Shown here piece after piece: positions 41,278 through 49,777 of a DNA stretch of 64,000 nt; position 1 is the stretch's first letter; each line of letters starts with the position of its first letter. This DNA comes from Microlunatus soli. Its GTDB lineage: Bacteria > Actinomycetota > Actinomycetes > Propionibacteriales > Propionibacteriaceae. Under the pieces are notes generated by a model. The model had not been told where the DNA came from and did no database searches. It worked only from the letters and a program-made list of their open reading frames with translations. A program made the position numbers and the translations under genes. The stretch covers positions 4,402,001 to 4,466,000 of the forward strand of contig NZ_LT629772.1 in the NCBI RefSeq assembly GCF_900105385.1. Direction: 5' to 3'.

Positions 41278-42357
41278 ATGCGTTATGTGGTGATTGTCGC
41301 CGGCGGCTCCGGCACCCGGCTGTGGCCGTTGTCCCGGCAGGGGACGCCGAAGCAGCTGCTCAACCTGGTGGACGGCAAGACGCTGCTGCGGATCGCGTAC
41401 GAGCGGATCCGGGGCCTGGTGCCCGACGATCGGATCCTGGTCTGCACCAGGTCGGACTTCCGGGACGCCATGCATGCCGAGATCCCCGAGATCTCCGAGG
41501 AGAACATCCTGGGCGAACCGGTAGGTCGGGACACCCTGAACGCCGTCGCCTACCCGGCAGCCGTGCTGGCTGCCCGCGATCCCGATGCGGTGATGGCCTC
41601 GGTCACGTCCGACCAGATCATGAATCCGGTCTCGACACTGCGGGCGGCCCTGGAGACCGCCTTCGGTGTCGCGGAGTCCCATGCCGACGCGTTGGTCACC
41701 TTCGGTGTCGTACCGACCAGCCCGCACACCGGCTTCGGCTACCTCGAACGCGGGTCGGCGATCGCCGGCCACAGCGACGTCTGCCGGGTCGCCAGCTTCA
41801 CCGAGAAGCCGGACCGGGCGACCGCCGAGAAGTACCTGGCCTCCGGTCAGTACTGGTGGAACTCGGGCATGTTCGTCTGGCGCTGCGCCACCTTCCTTGA
41901 TCAACTCCGGCAGCTGCGGCCGGAGGCGTACCAGCTGCTGAGCGCGCTGACCGCGGACCGGTCCCGGGTCGACGAGCTGTACCCGCAACTGCCCAAGATC
42001 AGCGTCGACTACGCGGTGATGGAGCCGGTGTCACGCGGCGAGGCCACCGCCCAGGTGCTGGCGGTCCGGCTGCCGATCACCTGGCACGACGTCGGCGGCT
42101 TCGAGGCGCTCGGTCTGCAGCTGCCACGGGATGCCGACGGCAACGCGACCACCGGGCAGAGCGTGCTCGTCGACAGCTCCGACAACGTAGTGATCAACAG
42201 CGACGAGGACGGCCGGGTGGTCGCCGTCGTCGGGCTGTCCGGAACAGTGATCGTGCAGACCCCGGAGATCACGCTGGTCTGCCCGATCTCCGAAGCCGAA
42301 CGGATCAAGGAACTGGTCAACGAGGTCACCGGCCGACTCGGCACCTCCTACGCCTGA
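41278..42357 (+). CDS. manC: Mannose-1-phosphate guanylyltransferase
   Basis: The 359-residue nucleotidyltransferase makes GDP-mannose from GTP and mannose-1-phosphate. VIVAGGSGTRLWPLSRQGTP is the nucleotide-binding signature; NILGEPVGRDTLNAVAYPA, FGVVPTSPHTGFGYLERG, FTEKPDRATAEKYLASG and YWWNSGMFVWR follow in the family order. There is no C-terminal isomerase domain. GDP-mannose probably feeds mannosyltransferases such as the large one encoded at 46-50 kb. It converges with fbiB, leaving 15 bp. Confidence 0.93.
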   Translation: MRYVVIVAGGSGTRLWPLSRQGTPKQLLNLVDGKTLLRIAYERIRGLVPDDRILVCTRSDFRDAMHAEIPEISEENILGEPVGRDTLNAVAYPAAVLAARDPDAVMASVTSDQIMNPVSTLRAALETAFGVAESHADALVTFGVVPTSPHTGFGYLERGSAIAGHSDVCRVASFTEKPDRATAEKYLASGQYWWNSGMFVWRCATFLDQLRQLRPEAYQLLSALTADRSRVDELYPQLPKISVDYAVMEPVSRGEATAQVLAVRLPITWHDVGGFEALGLQLPRDADGNATTGQSVLVDSSDNVVINSDEDGRVVAVVGLSGTVIVQTPEITLVCPISEAERIKELVNEVTGRLGTSYA

Positions 42358-42372
42358 CGCTCTCTGGAGGTT

Positions 42373-43287
42373 TCAGGGGGTCGGCCAGAGCGGTTGGGCT
42401 GCGGTGATCATCTTCGCGATCAGCGCTTGCTCGGGTTCGGTCAGGTCGGTGTTCGCGGTGATCGCGGCGTAGAGCGCGTCCCGGTCCCAGAGCCGGACCA
42501 CGTCCTCGTACCGTTCCGGGTGGCCGGTGGCGGCCAGCAGGGCGCCGATCACGGACTCCCGTGCGCCGCGCCAGAACAGGTCCTCCTCCCCGGTCCGCAG
42601 CAGATCGCGAGCTCGCGCGGGTCGTGATTCTGCGCCGTCGGCGGACGTCGGGTCGATCACCTGATCGGCGACGCCGCGGACGACCGCGACCGGCCGGCCG
42701 GTCAGCTTGGACTTGATCAGGTCGGCCGCGGCGGCCAGTTCGTCGACGACCGCGATGCTGGTCACGTGCAGCTGGTTGCCGTAGGAGTCGGTGCGTCCGG
42801 CATAGCCGTCCAGCACGCGGACGCCGGCGGAGCCGATCGCGTGATCGGTCTGTCCGAGCCGCCAGACCCGGCCCGCGGTGTCGGAGATCACCACCCCGAT
42901 CCGGACGCCGAAATGATCACCGATCGCGGTCCGCAGCCGTTCGGCGCTGGCGTCGGAATCGACGGGCAGCAAGAGGATCCGGCCGGCATCGACGTTGGAG
43001 TTGTCCACGCCCGCGCCGGCCTGAGTCAGCCCGTGATGGGTCTCCACGATGCCCATCGACTGGCGGCGGGCGACGGTCCGTACGGTCTCGGAGTCGATCA
43101 CCGCCTGCCGGTCGTCGGCGTCGGCGTACCGATCCTCGGCCTTGCTGACGATCTTGGACGTGACGACCAGGATGTCGCCGTCCAGCAGCTGTTGATGATC
43201 GGCGGTCAGTGCGTCGACGATGATCGCAGCAAGATCATCACCGGGGCGGATCTCGCCGATCGACTCCGGGGCGAAGATCGTGATCAT
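42373..43287 (-). CDS. fbiB: Coenzyme F420-0:L-glutamate ligase, single-domain form
   Basis: The 304-residue protein matches the CofE domain: DILVVTSKIVSKAEDRYADA, GIVETHHGLTQAGAGVDNSN, VRIGVVISDTAGRVWRLGQT and GRPVAVVRGVADQVI. CofE adds glutamates to F420-0. In mycobacteria FbiB is ~450 residues, with a C-terminal FMN nitroreductase-like domain that makes F420 mature; here only about 55 residues remain past the CofE core and no such domain is visible. It overlaps fbiA by 4 bp. The symbol reflects its position and homology; cofE would also be fair. Confidence 0.87.
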   Translation of the reverse strand: MITIFAPESIGEIRPGDDLAAIIVDALTADHQQLLDGDILVVTSKIVSKAEDRYADADDRQAVIDSETVRTVARRQSMGIVETHHGLTQAGAGVDNSNVDAGRILLLPVDSDASAERLRTAIGDHFGVRIGVVISDTAGRVWRLGQTDHAIGSAGVRVLDGYAGRTDSYGNQLHVTSIAVVDELAAAADLIKSKLTGRPVAVVRGVADQVIDPTSADGAESRPARARDLLRTGEEDLFWRGARESVIGALLAATGHPERYEDVVRLWDRDALYAAITANTDLTEPEQALIAKMITAAQPLWPTP

Positions 43288-44297
43288 TCGCAGGCCAGCT
43301 TGACGCCGTGCTGGATGAACTCAGCGGTGGCGGCCGGTTCGCTCATGATCAGATCGGTGCTGCCGGCCGCTAGTCCGGCCTCGGTCAGCCGGGGCACTGC
43401 GGCGGCGTCGGCGTTGTCCACGATCCAGGCGTCCAGCACGCCGCCGTCGCGGCGCGACCCGTAGTGCCTGCCGACCGACTCGGCGTCGGTCTGCACGCCG
43501 ATCGCCGGCAACAACCGGTGCGCCATCCCCAGCACCGGCGCGCCGCCGATGATTCCGGAGAAGCCGATCACCGGGGCCCGGGTGCCGCGGACGGCTGCGC
43601 CGATCCCGGGCACTGCCAGCACCGGCCCGATCGACACCACCGGGTTGCTCGGCGCGATCAGCACCAGGTCGGCGGCGTTGATCGCCTCGATCACGCCCGG
43701 TGCCGGACGCGCCGTGTCGATCCCGACCAGCAGCACCTGGCGGGCCTCCGGTTCGGCATGCAGCTTCACCCAGTACTCCTGGAAGTGCACCGCCCGTTGT
43801 CGCCGCTCGGCCGCATCGCTCGGCGGACCGCCCGACTCCGCTGACGTTGCGGGGTCGTCGATCACGATGTGGGTCTCGACCCGATCGTCGGTCATCGGCA
43901 GCAGCCGGAGGTGATCACTGTCGTGCAGCCAGCGGGTGCACAGCGCCTGGGTGACCGCGGACAGCGGGTAGCCCGCGTCCAGCATCTGGGTGCGGACCAG
44001 GTGGGTCGCCAGGTCGAGATCGCCGAGACCGAACCAGGACGGTTCCACCCCGTAGGCCGCGAGCTCGGCCGAGGTGCGCCAGGTCTCCTCCGATCGCCCC
44101 CAACCGCGTTCGGCGTCGATGCCGCCGCCGAGGCTGTACATCATCGTGTCCAGGTCGGGGGAGATGTGCAGTCCGTGCAACATGATGTCGTCGGCGGTGT
44201 TCACCACAACGGTCAGCTCGGCGTCGGGATAACCGTGCCGGACGCCCCGGACGAATCTCGAACCACCGACGCCACCGGCCAGTATCGCGATCTGCAC
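43284..44297 (-). CDS. fbiA: 2-phospho-L-lactate transferase (CofD type)
   Basis: The 337-residue enzyme joins the lactyl (or PEP-derived) guanylyl donor to Fo in coenzyme F420 synthesis. QIAILAGGVGGSRFVRG is the N-terminal nucleotide loop; NTADDIMLHGLHISPDLDTM, LGGGIDAERGWGRSEETW, DLVLIAPSNPVVSIGPVLAV and GFSGIIGGAPVLGMAHRLLP are the CofD signatures. The GTG at 44297 is chosen over longer upstream starts because CACACT lies 6 nt before it. Its stop overlaps fbiB (ATGA). Confidence 0.93.
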   Translation of the reverse strand: MQIAILAGGVGGSRFVRGVRHGYPDAELTVVVNTADDIMLHGLHISPDLDTMMYSLGGGIDAERGWGRSEETWRTSAELAAYGVEPSWFGLGDLDLATHLVRTQMLDAGYPLSAVTQALCTRWLHDSDHLRLLPMTDDRVETHIVIDDPATSAESGGPPSDAAERRQRAVHFQEYWVKLHAEPEARQVLLVGIDTARPAPGVIEAINAADLVLIAPSNPVVSIGPVLAVPGIGAAVRGTRAPVIGFSGIIGGAPVLGMAHRLLPAIGVQTDAESVGRHYGSRRDGGVLDAWIVDNADAAAVPRLTEAGLAAGSTDLIMSEPAATAEFIQHGVKLACE

Positions 44298-44303
44298 CGC
44301 AAC

Positions 44304-44309
44304 AGTGTG
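44304..44309 (-). promoter_or_regulatory. -10 box of fbiA (leaderless)
   Basis: Minus-strand CACACT followed by GTTGCG and the GTG start. It is in the spacer shared with the divergent 4-TM gene at 44446. Confidence 0.4.
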
Positions 44310-44445
44310 GCACCGTCGCCGACCCCGGAGGTCGCGGACCCCGAGGTTTGCCGGCTCCGGAGGCAGCGGACCGGCCCCAGCGGCCGGACACAGTAAGGTC
44401 ACCGCAGAACCCGAGCAGGCCACCTACCCGAAGGAGGGCAGGCGT

Positions 44446-45216
44446 GTGCTGGAGCGATTGATGCGATTCCGCGAGCCCGCGGCCTACCTGCTGCTGGCCG
44501 CGGTCGGCCTGCAGATCGTTCTCGCGTTGGTGGCGGTCGGTTACTACACGGTGATGGCCGGACCCAGCGGTCCCGGGTACATCGCCGCTCAGCAGCTGTC
44601 CCGGACGCTGGTGCTGCTGGCGGCGATCGTGGTCGTCGGCTGCGCGCTCTGGGGGCCGCCGACGCCGCACGCTCGCGGGATCGCGCTGGCCGGGATCGTG
44701 CTGTTCGGCGCGCACGGCGGGCTGGCGCTGGTGCTGGCCGTCGTCGGGATGTTCGGGAGCGGCAACGTGTTCGCGATGGTCACCGTGCTGCTGGAGTTGC
44801 TGGTCCCCGGACTGGCCGTGGTGGTGCTGACCCGGATCCGCGCCGGGTCGCCGACGATGCGCCCGCCGCAACAGCCCCACGTGCCGCAGCCTCCGTTTGC
44901 CGGACAATTTCCCTCGGGCCCTGCGCCGAATATTCGACCGGGTGTTTCCTCGGATCGTCCGAGTTTTCGATCACAGGCGGATCAATTCGGTCAACCGCAT
45001 TCGAATTCGGCGGGCCGATATAAGGCTCATTGGGGCCCGCAACCACAATCACGGCCACCGACCTCCGGTGAATCGGATCAATGGCAGCCGGTGGACCAGC
45101 CCGGCCCGCGGCGGCTGGAGCCGTCGCCGGACCGCGCGCCGGTCGGGCCGCACAACCGTCCGGACGGTCCCCGCAGCGGCGATCCGTACCCCGAGAATCA
45201 GAACCGGCAAGGTTAG
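44446..45216 (+). CDS. Four-TM membrane protein with a disordered tail
   Basis: The 256-residue product starts at GTG 8 nt after AAGGAGG. Four membrane helices (about 8-35, 47-66, 74-97 and 102-125) contain LLLAAVGLQIVLALVAVGYY and LLELLVPGLAVVVLTRI. The last ~125 residues are Pro/Gln/Ser/Arg-rich and disordered, and codon use there turns less GC-biased (GCG-poor, many ATT/TTT/AAT codons around 44895-45060). I recognise no enzyme domain. It is divergent from fbiA and upstream of whiB, so it is not clearly part of either unit. Confidence 0.75.
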   Translation: MLERLMRFREPAAYLLLAAVGLQIVLALVAVGYYTVMAGPSGPGYIAAQQLSRTLVLLAAIVVVGCALWGPPTPHARGIALAGIVLFGAHGGLALVLAVVGMFGSGNVFAMVTVLLELLVPGLAVVVLTRIRAGSPTMRPPQQPHVPQPPFAGQFPSGPAPNIRPGVSSDRPSFRSQADQFGQPHSNSAGRYKAHWGPQPQSRPPTSGESDQWQPVDQPGPRRLEPSPDRAPVGPHNRPDGPRSGDPYPENQNRQG

Positions 45217-45312
45217 CCGACAGGGCCGATGATGGCCTGGATCGGTGCTCAGATCGCGGGTGGCTCGGTGGCCCCCAGATGTGATATCGGACCGTCTCTA
45301 CCACCTCCGCAC

Positions 45313-45350
45313 TTGACTTATGGGTATTGACAGGCATGTAATTTCACATG
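45313..45350 (+). promoter_or_regulatory. whiB promoter with inverted repeat over the -10 box
   Basis: TTGACT (45313-45318) and TGTAAT (45337-45342) are separated by 18 bp. CATGT-AATTTC-ACATG (45335-45350) is a perfect 5-bp inverted repeat over the -10, so a regulator could block the promoter. A second TTGACA at 45327 has no matching -10. The mRNA leader would be about 75 nt, ending in GAGGAGGG before ATG. Confidence 0.5.
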
Positions 45351-45425
45351 TGTCGTTCGTCTCGGCGCTGCGCCGCGAGCAGCGTCCCTGGGCGGACGGC
45401 GGCGGACCAGGGTCGAGGAGGGCAC

Positions 45426-45689
45426 ATGATGGAGGAGTTCGGATACGATCCGGAATTCGACGACGAGGGTGCACTGGGCTGGCAGGAGCGGGCCTTGTGC
45501 GCACAGACCGACCCCGAGGCGTTCTTCCCCGAAAAGGGTGGATCGACCCGGGAGGCGAAGAAGGTCTGCCTCTCGTGCGATGTCCGTTCCGAATGCTTGG
45601 ACTACGCGCTGTCCAATGACGAGCGGTTCGGCATTTGGGGTGGACTGAGCGAGCGTGAGCGGCGCAAGTTGAAGAAACGAGCCGTCTGA
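45426..45689 (+). CDS. WhiB-family iron-sulfur regulator (WhiB2-like by context)
   Basis: The 87-residue product has the four cluster cysteines C25, C48, C51 and C57 (ALCAQTDPEAFFPEKGG, then KKVCLSCDVRSECLDYAL), the turn FGIWGGLSERER and a basic C-terminal tail RRKLKKRAV for DNA contact. WhiB proteins bind a [4Fe-4S] cluster and partner with the primary sigma factor. Next to fbiA/fbiB, manC and manB, this position corresponds to whiB2/whmD of mycobacteria, which controls septation and division. The gene has a strong ribosome site and an extended promoter. Confidence 0.93.
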   Translation: MMEEFGYDPEFDDEGALGWQERALCAQTDPEAFFPEKGGSTREAKKVCLSCDVRSECLDYALSNDERFGIWGGLSERERRKLKKRAV

Positions 45690-45807
45690 ACGGTTCGGTC
45701 ATCCCGGAGTCCGCGGAGTCCCTCGCCGCGGACTGGTGATCACGACGCCCGGTGCACAGCTGATCTCGCGCAGGTCTGCCCTCCCGCGCAGCTTCCAGCC
45801 GTGCTAA

Positions 45808-45968
45808 GCCTCAATCCACCGATGTGCCGCTACTGCGCGGCCCCAGACGGGCACATCGGCGGCGTTGCCGTCGCTCGACGGTCAACCAGACCGCCCTCAC
45901 ACCGGCGCCTTGCCGATGCACCCGTCTGGTGCCGCTCGCTACGCGGCACATCGGTGGATTCAGGCTGA
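45808..45968. repeat. Large palindromic repeat element, copy 2
   Basis: A diverged copy of the element at 7786-7950, in the 407-bp gap between whiB and the glycosyltransferase gene. Inverted ends (CCTCAATCCACCGATGTGCC and the complement of CGGTGGATTCAGG) and the central GGTCAACCAGACCGCC are kept. Several pairs change together compared with copy 1: CAGACGGG/CCCGTCTG for CACACGGG/CCCGTGTG, GTGCCGC/GCGGCAC for GTGCGGC/GCCGCAC, and CATCGGC/GCCGATG for CATCGCC/GGCGATG. This shows selection or a constrained mechanism that keeps the hairpin. Confidence 0.8.
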
Positions 45969-45987
45969 GCCTCGATCCATCGAGGCT
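45968..45987. repeat. Perfect mini-hairpin next to palindromic repeat copy 2
   Basis: AGCCTCGAT-CC-ATCGAGGCT is a 20-bp hairpin with 9-bp perfect arms; with flanks, CTGAGCCTCGAT pairs in 11 of 12 positions with ATCGAGGCTGAG. It looks like a collapsed version of the larger element's ends. Confidence 0.55.
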
Positions 45988-46096
45988 GAGTCTGCGAAAT
46001 GGTCATCGGTCACGGGCTCGCATACAGTAGTGGCCGCCCGCCGTCGCGGTGGGTATTCACACGCGAGATCTCGTAGGGGTAGTTCAGGCAATCGTG

Positions 46097-49000
46097 ATGG
46101 ATGAGAACGTGGCGTCCGGGTCCGGCCCGGAGCAGCCGGCCGACCCCGGCGAGACCACCTATCTCCCGCGGATCGACGCCCCGCTGCGGACCGATCGGTC
46201 AAGACCCGATTCCGATCGGCACGGGTCGGACCAGCAGGGGTCGGATCGGCAGGACTCCGGCGGAGCCGGCTCCGATCTGCTGCTCGACGCCGACGATCCG
46301 TGGGCCTGGGCGTCGATCGAGGAATCTCCCGACGTCGTCGACATCTCCCACTGTCGCGTGACTGCGGTGCTGGTGACCCAGAACGCCGCCCGCTGGCTGC
46401 CCGAGACGCTGACCGCATTGGCCGGGCTGAGCCGCCGGCCGAACCGGGTGATCGCGATCGACAACGAGAGCACCGATCGCACCCTGGACCTGCTGGACGA
46501 TGCGATCCAACGGCGTGAGGTGGACGCGGTCTACCTCGGCCGGCACGGTTTCGGCTACGGCGACGCGATCCGTTCCGCGTTGGCCCAGGACGCCGGTGCC
46601 GAACCGGACCGCGTCCAGCAGGGTGGGGCCGGCGACAACGACTGGTTGTGGCTGTTGCACGACGACGTCACGCCGGCGCCGGATGCGTTGGCCCAGTTGC
46701 TCGGTCATGTGGTGACCGATCCGACGATCGACATCACCGGCCCCAAGCTGTTGCGTCCGCGCCGCCGCCGGCAACCCCATCAGATCAGCGAGATCGGCGT
46801 CTCGATCGCGAACTCCGGTCGCCGCGACCTCGGCCTGGATGCCGGCGAGATCGACCAGGGGCAGCGGGACCAGCCGGCCCGCCGACTCTCGGTCTCCAGC
46901 TGCGGCATGTTGCTGCGGCGTACGGTCTGGGATTCGCTCGGTGGCTTCGACCCCGCGGTGCCGGGCTTCCGTGACGGCGTCGAATTCGGCTGGCGGGCCC
47001 AGCTGTCCGGCCACAAGGTGGTCACCACGCCGGCCGCCTCGATGGTGCACCGGCAGGTCGGCCGGGCCGGTCTGCGGCCCAGCGGTGTCGGCGGACGGCA
47101 TCCGGACAAGGCCGACCGCGAGTACGGGATGGCGCTGATCGCCGCCCACGCCTCGCAGGCGGCATTGCCGTTGGTCTGGCTCGGTCTGCTGCTCGGCTGC
47201 CTGGTGCGCGCATTCGGCTACCTGATCGGCAAGGTGCCGCATCGTTCCGTCGAGGAACTGATGGCCGGCTGGTCGTTCCTAACCCATCCGCGGCGGATCC
47301 ATCGGATGCGACATCGGCTGGCCGAACTGAGCATCGACGAACGCTCCGAGGCCACCGTCGCCAAGCTTCGTCCCGGCCGGTTCTCCGGCGTCCGGGCCGT
47401 GATCGACGTGATCACCGCGGCGATCGGCACCCGCTACACCGAGATCGCCGGCTCCGACTACAGCGGCACCAGCCTGGACGAACTGACCAGTGACGAGCTG
47501 CCGAGTGCCCCGGAGGAGAAGAAGACCAACCCCTGGGTCTCGCCGATCGTCATCACGGTGCTGGTCAGCATCGTCGCCTCGCTGGTCGCGGCCCGCAAAC
47601 TGATCGGTCTGGGATCGCTGACCAGCCCGTACCTGCTGCCGGTCAGCACCGATCTCGGTGGGCTGTGGCGAGGCTTCGTCGAGGCCGTACCGGGAGCCTC
47701 GGCGACCACCACCGCGCCGTGGACCGGCATCATCGCGGCCGCCGGCACGCTCTTCGTGGGACATCCCGAATGGCTGATCACGGTGCTGCTGATCGGCACC
47801 GTCCCGCTCGGTCTGCTCAGTGTCTATCCGCTGATCCGACGGGCCATCGACGAGCGCCGGGTCCGGCTCTGGGTGGCCGTCAGCTACGCCCTGCTGCCGG
47901 TGCTGCTCGGCGGCACCAACCAGGGCCGACTGCTGCTCAGCGTCGCAGCGATCATGCTGCCGCTGCTGGTCATCGCCGGCCGCGCCCTGGTGTTGCGACG
48001 CCCCGGCAACCCGGAGGCCTGGCGTGGCGGCTGGGGTGCCGGTCTGGTGCTGACCGTGCTCGGCGCCTTCGCCCCGTCCCTGATCGTGCTGGCCCTGTTG
48101 CTGGCGATCCCCGCCGCCTTCACCGTCGCCCGCGGCAAGCGGAAGGTCGGCCGGCTGGTGATCGCGATCGCCGTGCCGGTGATCATCCTGAGCCCCTGGT
48201 GGCCGACGGTGATCCGGACCTGGGGCCGGCTGCTGACCGGACCCGACCCTGCCCTGGAGGGGACCGCGGAGCGGACCTCCGGACTGTTCTTCCTGATCGG
48301 GCACACCGGCGAGGTGGGGCTGCCGCCGATCTGGGTCGGCGCCATCGTCTTCGGCGCGATCTGGGTTCTCGCCCTGGTCGGACTGTTGCGCGGCAACCGC
48401 CGGCGTGCCGTGCTGACCGGCTGGCTGGTCGGCCTGGCCGCGCTGGCGATCGCGGTCGTCCTCTCCCATGTCCTGGTCACCGTCCCACCACTGCAGACCA
48501 GCACCCGTCCCGATGTCGGCATCTATCTGCTGATCGCGTTCGGCGCGCTGGTGCTGGCCGCCGGCATCGGTCTGGACGGCTACACCTCCGAGTTGGGTCG
48601 ACAGAGCTTCTCCTTCGCTCAACCGGCCTCGGTGCTGGCCGGCGTGGTGGCCGGACTGATCTGTCTGCTCGGTGCCGGCTGGTGGGTCGCCGCCGGCGCC
48701 ACCGGCCCGGTGCATCGCACCGCACTGGACGCCATCCCGCCGTACATCACCGACGCGCAGAACGGGCCGTACAAGGTCCGGACGCTGGCCATCGACCTGG
48801 CCGGTGGGCGTGCCGACTATTCGGTGGTCGAGGACGACCAGAACCGGCTCGGTGACGCCGAACGCGGCTTCGCCTTCGGCGGTTCACGAGCTGCCAAGGA
48901 TGAAGTGGCCGGGGTCGTCAGCCGGCTGGTGTCCGGCTCCGGCGACGCCGACCTGGCAACCGACCTGGCCGACCTCGGCGTCAACTACGTCTGGGTCGCC

Positions 49001-49777
49001 GGCGCCGACGACGACGTCCGTACCCGGATCACCAACACACCGGGGCTGGCCGCGGCCAGTGGCAGCAAGGGCGGCTCGGTCTGGCAGCTGACCCAGCCGA
49101 CCTCCCGCGCCCGGCTGGTGTCCGGCGAACAGGTGACCCGGCTGAACGATCCGCAATCCAGCGCCGACGGGGTGCAGGTGCCGGCCAGCAGCCTGAAACG
49201 GACGCTGCGGCTCGGTGTCCCCGACGACGCGCGGTGGATCGCCACCCTGAACGGCCAGCGGCTGACGCCCGCCCAGGACGACAACTGGCAACAGAGCTTC
49301 GTGATGCCCGAGACCGGCGGCACGCTGAAGGTCGAACTGGCCAGCCCGATCCCGTGGCTGCCGATCGGGCAGGGCATCGCGCTGCTGGTGACGATGGTGC
49401 TGGCCGCCCCCGCCGTACGCCGTCCCGAGGTGCGCGACCCGATGCGGGACGCCCGCCGCGTCGCGACCGCCGGAGCCGGCGGTCGGATCCCGCTGCAACG
49501 CGGGCCGAGTGCGGAGGACCTGTCCGAACTGACCAGCGCGACCGGGCTGTTCACCGTCTCCGACGGGATGACCACCTCGGTCGGCAAGGACACCGGTTCG
49601 GGTGACCTGCCCGTTGTCGGACGAACCTTCGACACGTCCCGGGTCTCGGATCAGACTCGGGTCGGGGCTGCGGCCCAGCAGCAGGCCGGTGCCGGGCAGG
49701 TCGACAACGGGAGCGATGACTTCGACGACGATGACACCGCCGAGCAGACCCATGTGATCGTGGAGGGCGAGAAGTGA
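46097..49777 (+). CDS. Large membrane glycosyltransferase: GT2 domain plus multi-TM region and outer domain
   Basis: The 1226-residue protein starts here at ATG 46097 (other in-frame starts at 46094 and 46049 are possible). A ~80-residue disordered Ser/Gly/Asp-rich N terminus precedes a GT-A domain (about 85-330): CRVTAVLVTQNAARWLPETL, RVIAIDNESTDRTLDLLDD, DNDWLWLLHDDVTPAPDALA (Asp motif) and GGFDPAVPGFRDGVEFGWRA. Some 11-13 membrane helices fill 355-880, a beta-rich outer domain covers ~880-1090, and a final helix near 1090-1110 precedes an acidic tail. Between manC and manB it is a good candidate mannosyl- or other glycosyl-polymerase for the envelope. The stop overlaps the next gene. Confidence 0.87.
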   Translation: MDENVASGSGPEQPADPGETTYLPRIDAPLRTDRSRPDSDRHGSDQQGSDRQDSGGAGSDLLLDADDPWAWASIEESPDVVDISHCRVTAVLVTQNAARWLPETLTALAGLSRRPNRVIAIDNESTDRTLDLLDDAIQRREVDAVYLGRHGFGYGDAIRSALAQDAGAEPDRVQQGGAGDNDWLWLLHDDVTPAPDALAQLLGHVVTDPTIDITGPKLLRPRRRRQPHQISEIGVSIANSGRRDLGLDAGEIDQGQRDQPARRLSVSSCGMLLRRTVWDSLGGFDPAVPGFRDGVEFGWRAQLSGHKVVTTPAASMVHRQVGRAGLRPSGVGGRHPDKADREYGMALIAAHASQAALPLVWLGLLLGCLVRAFGYLIGKVPHRSVEELMAGWSFLTHPRRIHRMRHRLAELSIDERSEATVAKLRPGRFSGVRAVIDVITAAIGTRYTEIAGSDYSGTSLDELTSDELPSAPEEKKTNPWVSPIVITVLVSIVASLVAARKLIGLGSLTSPYLLPVSTDLGGLWRGFVEAVPGASATTTAPWTGIIAAAGTLFVGHPEWLITVLLIGTVPLGLLSVYPLIRRAIDERRVRLWVAVSYALLPVLLGGTNQGRLLLSVAAIMLPLLVIAGRALVLRRPGNPEAWRGGWGAGLVLTVLGAFAPSLIVLALLLAIPAAFTVARGKRKVGRLVIAIAVPVIILSPWWPTVIRTWGRLLTGPDPALEGTAERTSGLFFLIGHTGEVGLPPIWVGAIVFGAIWVLALVGLLRGNRRRAVLTGWLVGLAALAIAVVLSHVLVTVPPLQTSTRPDVGIYLLIAFGALVLAAGIGLDGYTSELGRQSFSFAQPASVLAGVVAGLICLLGAGWWVAAGATGPVHRTALDAIPPYITDAQNGPYKVRTLAIDLAGGRADYSVVEDDQNRLGDAERGFAFGGSRAAKDEVAGVVSRLVSGSGDADLATDLADLGVNYVWVAGADDDVRTRITNTPGLAAASGSKGGSVWQLTQPTSRARLVSGEQVTRLNDPQSSADGVQVPASSLKRTLRLGVPDDARWIATLNGQRLTPAQDDNWQQSFVMPETGGTLKVELASPIPWLPIGQGIALLVTMVLAAPAVRRPEVRDPMRDARRVATAGAGGRIPLQRGPSAEDLSELTSATGLFTVSDGMTTSVGKDTGSGDLPVVGRTFDTSRVSDQTRVGAAAQQQAGAGQVDNGSDDFDDDDTAEQTHVIVEGEK

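Noticed and set aside
45690-46096. Small genes in the 407-bp gap after whiB
   Set aside because: Short frames there are read through the palindromic element; none has a ribosome site or conserved motif.
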